NCBI GenBank assembly: GCA_016278265.1 | Contig: JADQCE010000002.1 | Location: forward strand, 310,001-374,000 | Length of the DNA: 64,000 nucleotides | From: Halothiobacillus sp. | Lineage (GTDB): Bacteria > Pseudomonadota > Gammaproteobacteria > Halothiobacillales > Halothiobacillaceae | Direction: 5' to 3' | Shown: positions 17,163 through 25,547 of the stretch, one piece after another | Layout: the number at the start of each line of letters is the position of its first letter | Numbering within the stretch: the first letter of the stretch is position 1 | The notes under the pieces: model-generated | The model's database searches: none | Seen by the model: the letters and a program-made list of their open reading frames with translations, nothing else | Told to the model about the DNA's origin: nothing | Translations under genes and position numbers: made by a program

Positions 17163-17828
17163 TTACTGGCTTACACCGGTAACCGCAGCGCCAACGACCT
17201 TCGGGGCCTCGTCGTAGCAGTCGCTCATGCAGCGCTGGTTGTTGACGTCAGGACGGGTGTCGGTGACGTAGTAGTCGCGCGCCGGCATGTCGACGTCGGC
17301 CAGCGTCTCGTCGCTGCAGACGAAGTCCGAGTCGACGATCATGCCCAGGTTCAGCACGTAGCAGGTGACGGCGTAGGACTCGTCAACGCCCATGGTGCCC
17401 GGTGCGTAGAACGGCATGTGGCGCTTGATCATGTCGAACAGCGTCGGGGCGTGGCCCCAGGCGTTGTTGACCGCACGGTTGCCGACGCCGTCGAGGCCCT
17501 GCTTGAGGGACTTGATGAACTGCGGCATCGGGTCACCCATCATCTTCGGGTAGCCGTTGGCGCCTTCACCGAACGCGCCGTGGCACATGGCGCACTGCGC
17601 GTCGTACGGCTCCTGACCCGCTTGAACGCTACCGGAACCTTTCGGCAGGTTGGTGCCGTCGTAGAAGACACTGATGTCCCACGGCTCGATGGCCTTTTCG
17701 GTGATGTTCTTGCCAATGCCGTTGAAGCCACTGGCGTGCTCGGCTGCGATGCCGGCGGTGCTCAGGCCAAGGGCCATGGCACCGGCCGCAAGACCCAGCC
17801 CGAACTTAGAAGTTTTCAATTTGGACAT
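17163..17828 (-). CDS. soxD: SoxD-like monohaem cytochrome c subunit
   Basis: This 221-residue periplasmic cytochrome c is the predicted electron-accepting partner of SoxC. A Sec signal peptide (about residues 1-29, ending AGIAAE) precedes a segment like the SoxD N-terminus (DGTNLPKGSGS). The single haem motif is C79-A-M-C82-H83, and M138 in RHMPFYAPG is the likely sixth ligand. Further cysteines (C156, C171, C200, C204) may form disulfides. Paracoccus SoxD is longer and has two haems; only one CxxCH is visible here, as in shorter SoxD homologues of other sulfur oxidisers. The start lies inside the end of soxC (23 bp overlap) behind GAGGTGAAGA, so the two are translationally coupled. Confidence 0.88.
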   Translation of the reverse strand: MSKLKTSKFGLGLAAGAMALGLSTAGIAAEHASGFNGIGKNITEKAIEPWDISVFYDGTNLPKGSGSVQAGQEPYDAQCAMCHGAFGEGANGYPKMMGDPMPQFIKSLKQGLDGVGNRAVNNAWGHAPTLFDMIKRHMPFYAPGTMGVDESYAVTCYVLNLGMIVDSDFVCSDETLADVDMPARDYYVTDTRPDVNNQRCMSDCYDEAPKVVGAAVTGVSQ

Positions 17829-19176
17829 TCTTCACCTCGCCGGTCTTCTCGATTTTCCAGGCCTGAATGGAGTTCTTGTGGTAGATGCTGTTGAAACCAC
17901 GCACCTCGCGCAGCTGCATCAGGGTCGGCTGAACGTAGCCGGTCTCGTCGGTGACGCGGCTCATGATCAGGTGCTCGCCACCTGTCCACTCGAACGGGAG
18001 CTTGAACTTGGTCACGCACTTGCTCAGCACGGGCTCGACCAGTTCGGCCTCCTGCCAGTTCTTGCCGCCATCGACAGACACGTCGACGTGGGCGACCTTG
18101 CCGCGACCCGACCAGGCAATGCCGCGGATCTCGTAGGCACCCTTGCCTTTCATCTGGTAGTCCGGGCAGGGGTAGTTGATGACCGAATTGGCCTCGTTGA
18201 CCAGACTAAACTGGCGGATGGTGCCATCCGGCAGCGGCTCGATGTAGTGACGAGTCTCCTGATAGGTGACCAGCGGCTTGTCGACGAACTTGATGCGGCG
18301 CAGCCACTTGATCGACATGTTCGCTTCGCAGCCCGGGAGCAGGAAGCGGATCGGGTAGCCGTTTTCCGGACGCAGCGCTTCGCCGTTCTGGGCGTAGGCG
18401 ATCATCGCGTCCTTGTACATCTCGCAGCTTTCAGCCGGCAGCGGCTCTCCAAACTGGTCCTTGGCGCCTTCCATCGGGATGGAGCGCTGCAGGGCCGAGC
18501 CGTCGGTGCCTTCGGCGTAGAGCCAGGTCGACTTCGGATCGACGCCGACGTATTCCATCAGGTCAGTCAGCTTGACGCCGGTCCACTCGGAACAGCTCAT
18601 CATGCCGTGGGTGAACTGCATGGAATTCATCTGGACGCCGCGCCACTCCATGGCACCGTTAGCCGGGCACTCGAGGAAGTGGATGGCGGTGTGCGACGGC
18701 ATGCGCTTGAGGTCTTCCATGGAGAAGACCATCGGCTTGTCGACCATGCCGTGGATGACCAGCTGGTGGGTCTCCGGGTCGACGTCGACCGCACCGGCGT
18801 GGTGACGCTCGAAGTGCAGGCCGTTCGGCGTGATGATGCCGTGCAGGTCCTGCCACGGGGTGAAGCTGATCGACGCGACGGTGTCGGCGGTCAGCCAGCT
18901 GACGTTGCGGCGCACCACGTCCTTCTCGAACTTGGACGGCATGCCGTACGGGACGGACACGACGCCACGGCCGAGAATGTGGCGGGTCGAACCGATTTCC
19001 AGCGGCTCCGTGACGGTCTCCAGCTTTACGTCGCCATAGGCATTGCCGGCGGCTGCAGTGGCAGCACCGGTTGCCGCGAGCGCGACGCTCTTGCGGAGGA
19101 ATTTGCGACGGTCGCTGGAAGCTACGCCCTCGCGGGCATCGCTCTGCGGCGTCTGATCAAGTGTGGTTTCTGACAT
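17806..19176 (-). CDS. soxC: SoxC-type molybdopterin sulfite/sulfane dehydrogenase subunit
   Basis: SoxC is the molybdenum subunit of Sox(CD)2, which oxidises protein-bound sulfane sulfur in the periplasm. The 456-residue product begins with a Tat signal (SDRRKFLRKSVALAA, with R23/R24). The sulfite-oxidase fold follows, with the molybdenum ligand C170 in HFLECPANG. Conserved blocks include MSCSEWTGV, AYAQNGEALRPENGYPIR and KWLRRIK, then the C-terminal dimerisation domain with YEIRGIAWSGRGKVAHVDVSVDGG and DETGYVQPT. SorA-type sulfite dehydrogenase is the alternative, but the SoxD-like partner and these motifs favour SoxC. No soxXYZAB genes are in the window. The start has AGGAG at good spacing. 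It is divergent from the Moco genes. Confidence 0.93.
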   Translation of the reverse strand: MSETTLDQTPQSDAREGVASSDRRKFLRKSVALAATGAATAAAGNAYGDVKLETVTEPLEIGSTRHILGRGVVSVPYGMPSKFEKDVVRRNVSWLTADTVASISFTPWQDLHGIITPNGLHFERHHAGAVDVDPETHQLVIHGMVDKPMVFSMEDLKRMPSHTAIHFLECPANGAMEWRGVQMNSMQFTHGMMSCSEWTGVKLTDLMEYVGVDPKSTWLYAEGTDGSALQRSIPMEGAKDQFGEPLPAESCEMYKDAMIAYAQNGEALRPENGYPIRFLLPGCEANMSIKWLRRIKFVDKPLVTYQETRHYIEPLPDGTIRQFSLVNEANSVINYPCPDYQMKGKGAYEIRGIAWSGRGKVAHVDVSVDGGKNWQEAELVEPVLSKCVTKFKLPFEWTGGEHLIMSRVTDETGYVQPTLMQLREVRGFNSIYHKNSIQAWKIEKTGEVKNVQIENF

Positions 19177-19314
19177 TGCTCACTCCTGCATCGTAGGCAA
19201 TTGGTCGGATCAACGTAGATTCGATCCATTCCGTGCCCCCCGGTTCTCCGACAACCGAAAGACGCGTGTTTTGAGGACAGTCCGGCGACTCGCCGGTGTC
19301 GACAATGACCCGCT

Positions 19315-19343
19315 ATTGTTCATGGGTCTTCGAGCCGGGTCAA
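19315..19343 (-). promoter_or_regulatory. Predicted promoter of soxCD
   Basis: On the minus strand TTGACC (19343-19338) and AACAAT (19320-19315) are separated by 17 bp. This predicts a leader of about 130 nt before soxC. Assignment is by pattern only. Confidence 0.55.
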
Positions 19344-19427
19344 TCCGAACCGGGTTCCCTCATCGATGACCCGATCAAAAAATTGAACCGGCAGCAATCT
19401 ACATCAGCGGGTGCTAATTAACAACCG

Positions 19428-19467
19428 CATACGGGTTCGAACATTTAATGGGGTATCAACCCGTATG
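19428..19467. promoter_or_regulatory. Inverted repeat, candidate operator
   Basis: CATACGGGTT (19428-19437) and AACCCGTATG (19458-19467) are perfect complements separated by 20 bp, giving 30 bp between arm centres, or about three helical turns. It lies roughly 85 bp upstream of the soxC -35 box and 60 bp upstream of the moaE -35 box. This suits a dimeric or looping regulator acting on both genes. The regulator is not identified. Confidence 0.55.
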
Positions 19468-19527
19468 GTTGGCCGGGTCCGGGCATCATTAGCGAGCGCG
19501 CCCGCGCGCGGCTGAGGCGCTCGAGCC

Positions 19528-19556
19528 TTGGCGCGAGGCACCTGGGTCGTTATAGT
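19528..19556 (+). promoter_or_regulatory. Predicted promoter of moaE-moeA-moaC
   Basis: TTGGCG (19528-19533) and TATAGT (19551-19556) have a 17-bp spacer. Transcription would begin near 19563, which excludes the TTG at 19557 as the moaE start and supports GTG 19593. Confidence 0.6.
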
Positions 19557-19592
19557 TTGTTGGAAATATCCAACAGGGCAGCGACCTCCACC

Positions 19593-20063
19593 GTGTACCG
19601 TTCCATCCGTGTCCAAAAAGGCGATTTCAACATTGCCGATGTCCTTGGCGAGTTGCGTTCGCAATGCGCCCATGTCGGGGCGGTGGCGACCTTCCTCGGC
19701 ACCGTGCGCGATATCAACGATGATTTGGAGGTCAGCGACCTCGTCCTCGAGCATTACCCCGGAATGACCGAGCGCGCTCTCGAACGAGTGGCCGATGAGG
19801 CGATTTCGCGTTGGCCGTTGGCCGGCGTGAGTATCGTTCACCGCGTCGGTCATCTCCGGCCGACGGATCAGATCGTGCTGGTCGCGGTCGCCAGTGCCCA
19901 CCGGGCCGATGCGCTTGAAGCCTGCACTTTCATCATGGACTACCTCAAGACCCACGCGCCGTTCTGGAAGAAGGAAGTGGACCCCGAGGGCAACACCCGT
20001 TGGGTGGACGCGCGCGAGAGTGATGAAGCGGCTCGCCGGCGCTGGTTCGCCGATTTCGATTGA
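19593..20063 (+). CDS. moaE: Molybdopterin synthase catalytic subunit
   Basis: MoaE, with MoaD, converts cPMP to molybdopterin. The 156-residue product has the conserved blocks FLGTVRD, LEHYPGMTERAL, RVGHLRPTDQIVLVAVASAHR and FIMDYLKTHAPFWKKE (the active-site lysines lie in the last block), and ends with WVDARESDEAARRRW. GTG 19593 is chosen because it gives the usual length of about 150 residues and lies downstream of the predicted promoter. A TTG at 19557 would add 12 residues. No moaD gene is found beside it, so the sulfur-carrier subunit must be encoded elsewhere. It begins an apparent operon with moeA and moaC. Confidence 0.9.
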   Translation: MYRSIRVQKGDFNIADVLGELRSQCAHVGAVATFLGTVRDINDDLEVSDLVLEHYPGMTERALERVADEAISRWPLAGVSIVHRVGHLRPTDQIVLVAVASAHRADALEACTFIMDYLKTHAPFWKKEVDPEGNTRWVDARESDEAARRRWFADFD

Positions 20064-20075
20064 GGAGAAGGTTGC

Positions 20076-21269
20076 GTGGAATCCGTCGAGCAAGTGATCG
20101 AAAGGCTGGGTGAGTGGATCGCACCACTGGCAGAGATCGAGCGGGTGACCGTCCTCGAGTCGGTTGGCCGCGTGCTGGCTGAGCCGCTGGCCGCCCCACG
20201 TGACGTCCCGATTGCGCCGTTGAGCCTGTTTGACGGTTACGCGGCGGCGGGGCCATTGGTGGCCGGCGAGTCGTTGCCCGTTGTTGGTAAGCAGTTCGCC
20301 GGCGACGCACCGGCAACGCTCAAGCCCGGCACCGCGATGCGCATCTTCACCGGTGCCCTGTTGCCTGAGGGCGCAGACACTGTGAGTGCGCAGGAATCGG
20401 TCGAGATCGATGGGGGGCGGGCATGTTGGCGCGAGGATCTGGCGATCGGTGCCGGCGTGCGTGTTGCCGGGGCAGACACGCGGGCAGGGCAGGTGCTGCT
20501 CGAATCCGGCACCCGCATTAGCGTGCCGCAGATGGGGCTGATCGCCAGTACCGGCGAGGCCAAGGTCGCGGTGCGCCGGCGGGTGCGTGTCGCGCTGCTG
20601 ACCACCGGCGACGAGCTGCTGGCGCCCGGTGAGCCGTTTGCGCCGGGCAAGATCTATGACGCCAACGGACCGATGCTCGAGACGCTGCTGCGTGCCGCTG
20701 GTGTCGAGATCGTCCGGCGTGGCTGCCTGCCGGACGACCGCGAGGTGATTGACACCCAATTGCGCCAGGCGGCCGAGGCCGATCTGATCGTCACCTCCGG
20801 TGGGGTGTCGGTGGGCGAGGCCGATCTGGTGCGTGCCGGCGTCGAGGCGCTGGGTCGCATCGATCACTGGCGCATCTTTCTCAAGCCGGGCAAGCCGCTG
20901 GCGATTGGCGAGGTGGTGGGCACGCCGTTCCTCGGTCTGCCGGGCAACCCCGTGTCCACCTTCGTCACCTACCTGCGATTCGTGCGCCTGGCGATCGACC
21001 GGCTGGCCGGTCAGACCGATCCGGGTGCCTGGCCGACACAGTGGTTGCCGCTGGCCGCTGCGCGTCAGGGCGGTGATCGACCCGAGTACATCCGTGTGCG
21101 CCGGGTCGAGGTCGAGGGCCGATTGATGCTCGAATCCTACCCGGACCAGAACTCGGGGTTGCTCAGTTCGCTCGCCTGGGCCGATGGCCTTGCCCTGATC
21201 CCGCCGGACGCCCGACTCGCCGCAGGGGACCCGGTTGAATACACCGCCTTCAAGGAGATTGGCCTATGA
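20076..21269 (+). CDS. moeA: Molybdopterin molybdenumtransferase
   Basis: MoeA inserts molybdate into adenylylated molybdopterin to finish Moco. The 397-residue protein has all the domain marks: [10 protein letters not shown] near residue 50, [16 protein letters not shown] near 88-103, [12 protein letters not shown] with DANGP, the [12 protein letters not shown] loop near 245, and [27 protein letters not shown]. The C-terminal beta-domain follows. GTG at 20076 is supported by a GAGGAGAAGG site. The gap to moaE is 12 bp and the stop overlaps moaC (ATGA), so the three genes form one operon. Confidence 0.95.
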   Translation: MESVEQVIERLGEWIAPLAEIERVTVLESVGRVLAEPLAAPRDVPIAPLSLFDGYAAAGPLVAGESLPVVGKQFAGDAPATLKPGTAMRIFTGALLPEGADTVSAQESVEIDGGRACWREDLAIGAGVRVAGADTRAGQVLLESGTRISVPQMGLIASTGEAKVAVRRRVRVALLTTGDELLAPGEPFAPGKIYDANGPMLETLLRAAGVEIVRRGCLPDDREVIDTQLRQAAEADLIVTSGGVSVGEADLVRAGVEALGRIDHWRIFLKPGKPLAIGEVVGTPFLGLPGNPVSTFVTYLRFVRLAIDRLAGQTDPGAWPTQWLPLAAARQGGDRPEYIRVRRVEVEGRLMLESYPDQNSGLLSSLAWADGLALIPPDARLAAGDPVEYTAFKEIGL

Positions 21270-21754
21270 GCCGCACACTCACGCATCTGGACGAGAAGGG
21301 CGAGGCCCGCATGGTCGACGTCGGCGACAAGGCGCACACCCAGCGCGTTGCCGTGGCCGAGTCGCGCATCGTCATGCAGCCGGAGACCCTGGAGCTGATC
21401 CTTTCCGGCGGTCACAAGAAGGGCGACGTGCTGGCCACGGCGCGGATCGCGGGGATCATGGCCGCCAAGCGCACCGGTGATCTGATCCCGATGTGCCACC
21501 CGCTGATGTTGACCAAGGTGAAGGTCGAGCTCACCCCCGAGCCCGACCGTCACGCCGTTCATATCACCGCCGAGTGTGCCGTCACCGGCCAGACCGGCGT
21601 GGAGATGGAGGCGCTGACAGCGGCCTCGGTGGCGGCGCTGACCTTGTATGACATGTGCAAGGCGGTCGATCGCGGCATGGTGATCGAGCAGACGCGCCTG
21701 CTGGAAAAGCGTGGCGGCAAGAGCGGCCACTGGCAGGCGGGCACCTCTTCCTGA
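21266..21754 (+). CDS. moaC: Cyclic pyranopterin monophosphate synthase
   Basis: MoaC forms cPMP from the 3',8-cyclo-GTP made by MoaA. The 162-residue protein has the family blocks [71 protein letters not shown] and the closing [12 protein letters not shown]. The conserved His of MCHPL and the Lys of KRTG-type segments form the active site. The start ATG overlaps the moeA stop. After moaC there is a 278-bp gap with a structured leader before moaA, so moaA may be separately controlled. Confidence 0.96.
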   Translation: MSRTLTHLDEKGEARMVDVGDKAHTQRVAVAESRIVMQPETLELILSGGHKKGDVLATARIAGIMAAKRTGDLIPMCHPLMLTKVKVELTPEPDRHAVHITAECAVTGQTGVEMEALTAASVAALTLYDMCKAVDRGMVIEQTRLLEKRGGKSGHWQAGTSS

Positions 21755-21849
21755 CGCCCGGTGCCCGGGCGGAGGCGGGGTCGGCGGGTGCGTTCGGTTT
21801 TTCCCGCCATAGCGCTTGCATTTTCAGGCTCGGCTGATACCGTTATGTC

Positions 21850-21971
21850 CAAGTGAACATGACGCACGTTTCACTTGCTCCTGCATCGCAGGTCCCGGTC
21901 AAGGTCGATTCCGACCCCTCGGCCTTGGCCGGGCCCCATTTCCGCGCGACGGGCTGCCACGCCGGTCGCGC
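21850..21971 (+). promoter_or_regulatory. Structured leader and inverted repeat upstream of moaA
   Basis: The gap before moaA begins with an 8-bp inverted repeat: CAAGTGAA (21850-21857) and TTCACTTG (21870-21877). Then come CTGC/GCAG (near 21881), GGTC/GACC (near 21903), CGGCC/GGCCG (near 21919) and a perfect GCGCGAC/GTCGCGC stem with a 14-nt loop (21944-21971). A leader with several stable hairpins before moaA recalls the position of the Moco RNA element in other gammaproteobacteria. I cannot match its conserved core, so the identity is open. The first repeat could instead be a protein operator. Confidence 0.4.
21915..21934 (+). repeat. 20-bp intergenic motif, copy 2
   Basis: CCCCTCGGCCTTGGCCGGGC here differs from 11755-11774 at one position. 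The copy lies within the moaA leader, where CGGCC-TT-GGCCG can form a hairpin. Confidence 0.55.
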
Positions 21972-22032
21972 ATCTTGAAGACACCCATGCCACTCGGACG
22001 TCGGCATGGTCCAGGCAAGGGCTGACGAGAAA

Positions 22033-23019
22033 ATGCAGCAGTTGACCGACCCGTTTGGCCGATCCATCAACTACCTGCGGCTGTCCGTGACAGACCGCTG
22101 CGACTTGCGCTGTTTCTATTGCATGCCCGAGGGCTTCAAGGACTTCGAGGTGCCCGAGCACTGGCTGACGCCAGACGAGATCGAGCGCATGCTGGGGGTG
22201 ATGGCCGACATGGGCCTGTCCCACGTGCGCATTACCGGCGGCGAGCCGCTGGTGCGCAAGGGCATCGAGGACATCGTCGGCCGGGTGGCGGCACTGCCCG
22301 GCATCGAGGACGTGTCGCTGTCGACCAACGCCACCCGCATGAACAAGATGGCCGAGTCCCTCAAGGCCGCGGGCGCCGACCGCATCAACGTCAGCCTCGA
22401 CACCCTCGATCCCGAGCGTTTCAAGTCGATCACCAAGGGCAAGGTCGACAAGGTCCTCGACGGACTGGCCGCCGCCAAGGCCGCCGGCTTCTCGCCGATC
22501 AAGATCAACGCCGTGGTGATGAAGGGCATCAACGACTACGACGTCGAGGACCTGCTCGACTACTGCATCGACAACGGCTTTACCCTGCGGATGATCGAGA
22601 CCATGCCGATGGGCGAGACCGGCCGGGATGCGATCGATCACTACGTCAGCCTCCAGGACGTCAAAAAGCGCCTCAAGGCGAAGTACGACCTGATCCCGGC
22701 GGTCAACTCGGTCACCGGCGCGGGGCCGGCACGCTACCTGCAGGTGGCCGGTACCGACACCATGGTGGGGTTCATCACCCCCATGTCCGAGCATTTCTGC
22801 GAGACATGCAACCGTGTGCGCCTGTCCTGCGACGGCACCATGTACATGTGTCTGGGTCAGGAAGAGAGCTTCTCCTTCCGCCCGCTGCTCCGAAAGGGGA
22901 TTCCCGACGACGAGCTCAAGGAGGCGCTGATCCAGGCGATCGCGCTCAAGCCCGAGCGTCACGAGTTCACGGAAAAGCCCGAGAAGGTGATCCGTTTCAT
23001 GTCGATGACCGGCGGCTGA
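22033..23019 (+). CDS. moaA: GTP 3',8-cyclase (radical SAM)
   Basis: MoaA starts Moco synthesis by converting GTP to 3',8-cyclo-GTP. In this 328-residue protein the radical SAM cluster ligands are C23, C27 and C30 (DRCDLRCFYC). The second cluster is in the C-terminal part (EHFCETCNRVRLSCDG). RITGGEPLVR and SLDTLDPERF are further conserved blocks. ATG at 22033 is chosen because QLTDPFGRSINYLRLSVTDRC then aligns with the start of E. coli MoaA; an ATG at 22006 would add nine residues. The usual C-terminal GG appears as TGG at the very end. A terminator follows at 23049. Confidence 0.95.
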   Translation: MQQLTDPFGRSINYLRLSVTDRCDLRCFYCMPEGFKDFEVPEHWLTPDEIERMLGVMADMGLSHVRITGGEPLVRKGIEDIVGRVAALPGIEDVSLSTNATRMNKMAESLKAAGADRINVSLDTLDPERFKSITKGKVDKVLDGLAAAKAAGFSPIKINAVVMKGINDYDVEDLLDYCIDNGFTLRMIETMPMGETGRDAIDHYVSLQDVKKRLKAKYDLIPAVNSVTGAGPARYLQVAGTDTMVGFITPMSEHFCETCNRVRLSCDGTMYMCLGQEESFSFRPLLRKGIPDDELKEALIQAIALKPERHEFTEKPEKVIRFMSMTGG

Positions 23020-23048
23020 GCGCGGCTCGCCGCGGCAGCATCCGGCCA

Positions 23049-23084
23049 GGCCGTCCCAGGGTCATTCCAGGGGGCGGCCTTTTT
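23049..23084 (+). terminator. Rho-independent terminator of moaA
   Basis: GGCCGTCCC (23049-23057) pairs with GGGGCGGCC (23071-23079), with one G-U pair, and is followed by five T residues. It lies 30 bp after the moaA stop. Confidence 0.85.
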
Positions 23085-23199
23085 CGTGGGGTTCCCACCG
23101 CGTGGCCTCACTCTGTTCTCGTGAGATCAATGGCCTATGCTGTTACCGGGTTCTGATGGCAAATGACCGTCGGTCACCGGCAGGGAGGGTGAAACCCGC

Positions 23200-24624
23200 A
23201 TGCAGGCTGCATTTCCGGAACGTCCGTCTCGCGCTTTCTGGCGCCGGTTGGCATGGCCGTTGTTGATTCTGGCCGGATTGATCTGGCTGGCCGTCGCCGC
23301 GGCGCAGGACGATCGTCGCCAGGCGGTGCTGCTGACGGTACAGGACGCGATCACCCCGGCAACCGCCGATTACGTGATCCGCGGGATCGAGTCCGCCGAG
23401 GTGCGCCGTGCCGAGCTGGTCGTCTTGCAGCTCGACACCCCCGGCGGGCTCGATACCAGCATGCGCTCGATGATCCAGGCCATCCTGCAGGCTGACGTGC
23501 CGGTGGCGAGCTACGTCCATCCGGCCGGCGCACGCGCCGCCAGTGCCGGTACCTATATCCTCTACGGCTCGCATATCGCGGCGATGACCCCGTCGACCAA
23601 TCTTGGTTCAGCCACGCCAGTGCAGATGGGTGGTGGCGGCTTGCCCGGCATGACACCCCCCGAGGAGGAGGATGACAGCGCTGACGAGAAGGCCGCCGAG
23701 TCGACTGACGGTGGCGAGGATGCTGGCGATGCCCCGCGTCGCGGCGGCGATGCCATGGAGCGTAAGGTGCTCGAGGACGCAGTGGCCTACATCCGAGGCC
23801 TGGCCGAACGTTTCGATCGCAATGCCGACTGGGCAGAAATGGCCGTGCGGGAGGGCTTCAACCTCGGCGCGCGCGACGCACTCGAACGCAATGTCATCGA
23901 CGTGGTGGCCGAGGACCTCTCCGACCTGCTGGTCCAGCTCGACGGTCGCGAGGTGGTGGTCAACGGGGTGACTCGGACGTTGTCGACGCAGGGCATCGAG
24001 GTGGTCCGCGAGGACCCGGACTGGCGCGCCAAGCTGCTGGCGGTGATCACCAACCCCAATATCGCGTATATCCTGCTTCTGATCGGGATCTACGGCATCA
24101 TCTTCGAGCTGGCCAACCCCGGGGCGATCGTGCCGGGGACGATCGGCTCGATCGCCCTGATCCTGGCCTTCTTCGCCCTGCAGGTCATGCCGCTGAACTA
24201 TGCCGGTCTGGCGCTGATCCTGCTCGGGATCATTTTCATGATCGCCGAGGCGTTCGTGCCCAGTTTCGGCGCACTCGGCATCGGCGGTCTCGCCGCCTTC
24301 ACCGCAGGATCCATCATGCTTTGGGACGACCCCAACCTGAACGTGGCATTGCCCCTGATCATCGGCGTCGCGATCGCCATCGCCGGTTTCTCGATCTGGG
24401 TGCTGGGACGTTTTCTCGACGTGCGACGCCGACGCCCGGCGACCGGTTACGAGGAGATGATCGGCATGCAGGGCATTGCCAAGGAAGATTTCGAGAGCAC
24501 GGGCCGGGTGTTCGTCCACAGCGAGTTGTGGACGGCGGACAGCCGCCGCCCGGTACGAGCCGGTCAGGCCGTGCGGGTGGTGGCGATTGACGGCCTGCGC
24601 TTGACCGTCGAACCAATCGAGTAG
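23200..24624 (+). CDS. NfeD-family membrane serine protease (long form)
   Basis: The 474-residue protein is a long-form NfeD/1510-N type protease. A signal-anchor (about residues 17-35) precedes a ClpP-like domain with S115 in [11 protein letters not shown]189 in [10 protein letters not shown] is the likely catalytic lysine partner. Between them is an acidic, low-complexity stretch (about 150-182). Four or five transmembrane helices follow (about 285-410), and then a C-terminal OB-fold NfeD domain. Archaeal 1510-N cleaves the hydrophobic C-terminus of its stomatin partner, and the slipin gene 40 bp downstream fits this pairing. Such pairs are linked to membrane quality control. Confidence 0.92.
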   Translation: MQAAFPERPSRAFWRRLAWPLLILAGLIWLAVAAAQDDRRQAVLLTVQDAITPATADYVIRGIESAEVRRAELVVLQLDTPGGLDTSMRSMIQAILQADVPVASYVHPAGARAASAGTYILYGSHIAAMTPSTNLGSATPVQMGGGGLPGMTPPEEEDDSADEKAAESTDGGEDAGDAPRRGGDAMERKVLEDAVAYIRGLAERFDRNADWAEMAVREGFNLGARDALERNVIDVVAEDLSDLLVQLDGREVVVNGVTRTLSTQGIEVVREDPDWRAKLLAVITNPNIAYILLLIGIYGIIFELANPGAIVPGTIGSIALILAFFALQVMPLNYAGLALILLGIIFMIAEAFVPSFGALGIGGLAAFTAGSIMLWDDPNLNVALPLIIGVAIAIAGFSIWVLGRFLDVRRRRPATGYEEMIGMQGIAKEDFESTGRVFVHSELWTADSRRPVRAGQAVRVVAIDGLRLTVEPIE

Positions 24625-24664
24625 GCCATTATCACGGGCCGTCGGGCCCATGGAGGGAAGACAG

Positions 24665-25450
24665 ATGCTGGGCAATTTCGGATTTCTGATCGTGCCGCTG
24701 ATCGTGCTGGTCGCGATCATCGCCATGTCGTTGCGCGTGCTGCGCGAGTACGAGCGCGGCGTGGTGTTCTTCCTGGGCCGGTTCCAGCGGGTGAAGGGGC
24801 CGGGGCTGATCATCGTCATCCCGGTGATCCAGCAGATGGTCAAGGTCGATCTGCGCATCATCACGCTGGACGTACCGAGTCAGGACGTGATCTCGCAGGA
24901 CAACGTCACCGTGCGGGTCAACGCGGTGCTCTACTTCCGTGTCGTCGACCCCGAGCGCGCCGTGATCCAGGTGGAGAATTACAACCAGGCCACCAGCCAG
25001 CTGGCCCAGACCACGTTGCGGTCGGTGCTCGGCAAGCACGATCTCGACGAGATGCTCTCCGAGCGCGACAAGCTCAACAACGATATCCAAGGCATCCTCG
25101 ATCAGCAGACCGATGCCTGGGGCATCAAGGTGGCCAACGTCGAGATCAAGCATGTCGACCTGGACGAATCCATGATCCGCGCGATCGCCCGCCAGGCGGA
25201 GGCCGAGCGCGAGCGGCGGGCCAAGGTCATCCACGCCGAGGGCGAACTGCAGGCCGCCGAGAAGCTGGTGCAGGCCGCCGACATGATGAAGGATAGCCCC
25301 GCCGCGTTGCAGCTGCGCTACCTGCAGACCATGGCGGACATGGCCACCAACGGCAAGACCAGTTCGGTGTTCTTCCCGCTACCGATCGAGCTGACCAACG
25401 CCTTTCAGGAATTCACCGGCCATTTCGCGCAGAAACCACCCGAGGGTTGA
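24665..25450 (+). CDS. Slipin (stomatin/prohibitin-family membrane protein)
   Basis: A 261-residue SPFH-domain protein. An N-terminal hydrophobic anchor (about residues 5-25) is followed by [20 protein letters not shown] and the stomatin-type core with [26 protein letters not shown]. After that come a charged helix ([19 protein letters not shown]) and the C-terminal [10 protein letters not shown] segment, which resembles protease-sensitive C-termini of stomatins. It forms membrane-associated oligomers and is the predicted partner of the NfeD protease encoded just upstream. ATG at 24665 is preferred over ATG 24650 because GGAGGGAAG is at ideal spacing. Confidence 0.95.
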   Translation: MLGNFGFLIVPLIVLVAIIAMSLRVLREYERGVVFFLGRFQRVKGPGLIIVIPVIQQMVKVDLRIITLDVPSQDVISQDNVTVRVNAVLYFRVVDPERAVIQVENYNQATSQLAQTTLRSVLGKHDLDEMLSERDKLNNDIQGILDQQTDAWGIKVANVEIKHVDLDESMIRAIARQAEAERERRAKVIHAEGELQAAEKLVQAADMMKDSPAALQLRYLQTMADMATNGKTSSVFFPLPIELTNAFQEFTGHFAQKPPEG

Positions 25451-25547
25451 TCGGGTGGCACGTTGCGTCGCGATGCGCGGGCGATGCTGGATTCCGTACA
25501 GGCCCGACGACTTACCGGTCGTTGGACTGTTTACTGGGTGGCCAACC

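Larger units (their letters stand above)
19177..19592. other. Divergent soxC/moaE control region
   Basis: A 416-bp gap between the divergent soxCD and moaE-moeA-moaC genes. It contains a promoter for each direction, a 10-bp inverted repeat, and several scattered GACCC/GGGTC half-site-like words in both orientations (for example near 19306, 19324, 19338 and 19369). No open frame here looks like a gene. A-T-rich DNA around 19375-19450 contrasts with the GC-rich surroundings. Confidence 0.7.

Noticed and set aside
19404-20867. A 487-codon minus-strand frame across moaE and moeA
   Set aside because: It crosses two clear genes and the promoter region, with no recognisable domain.
21880-21971. Call of a Moco riboswitch before moaA
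   Set aside because: Position and hairpins fit, but I could not match the conserved core, so it is left as an unassigned structured leader.
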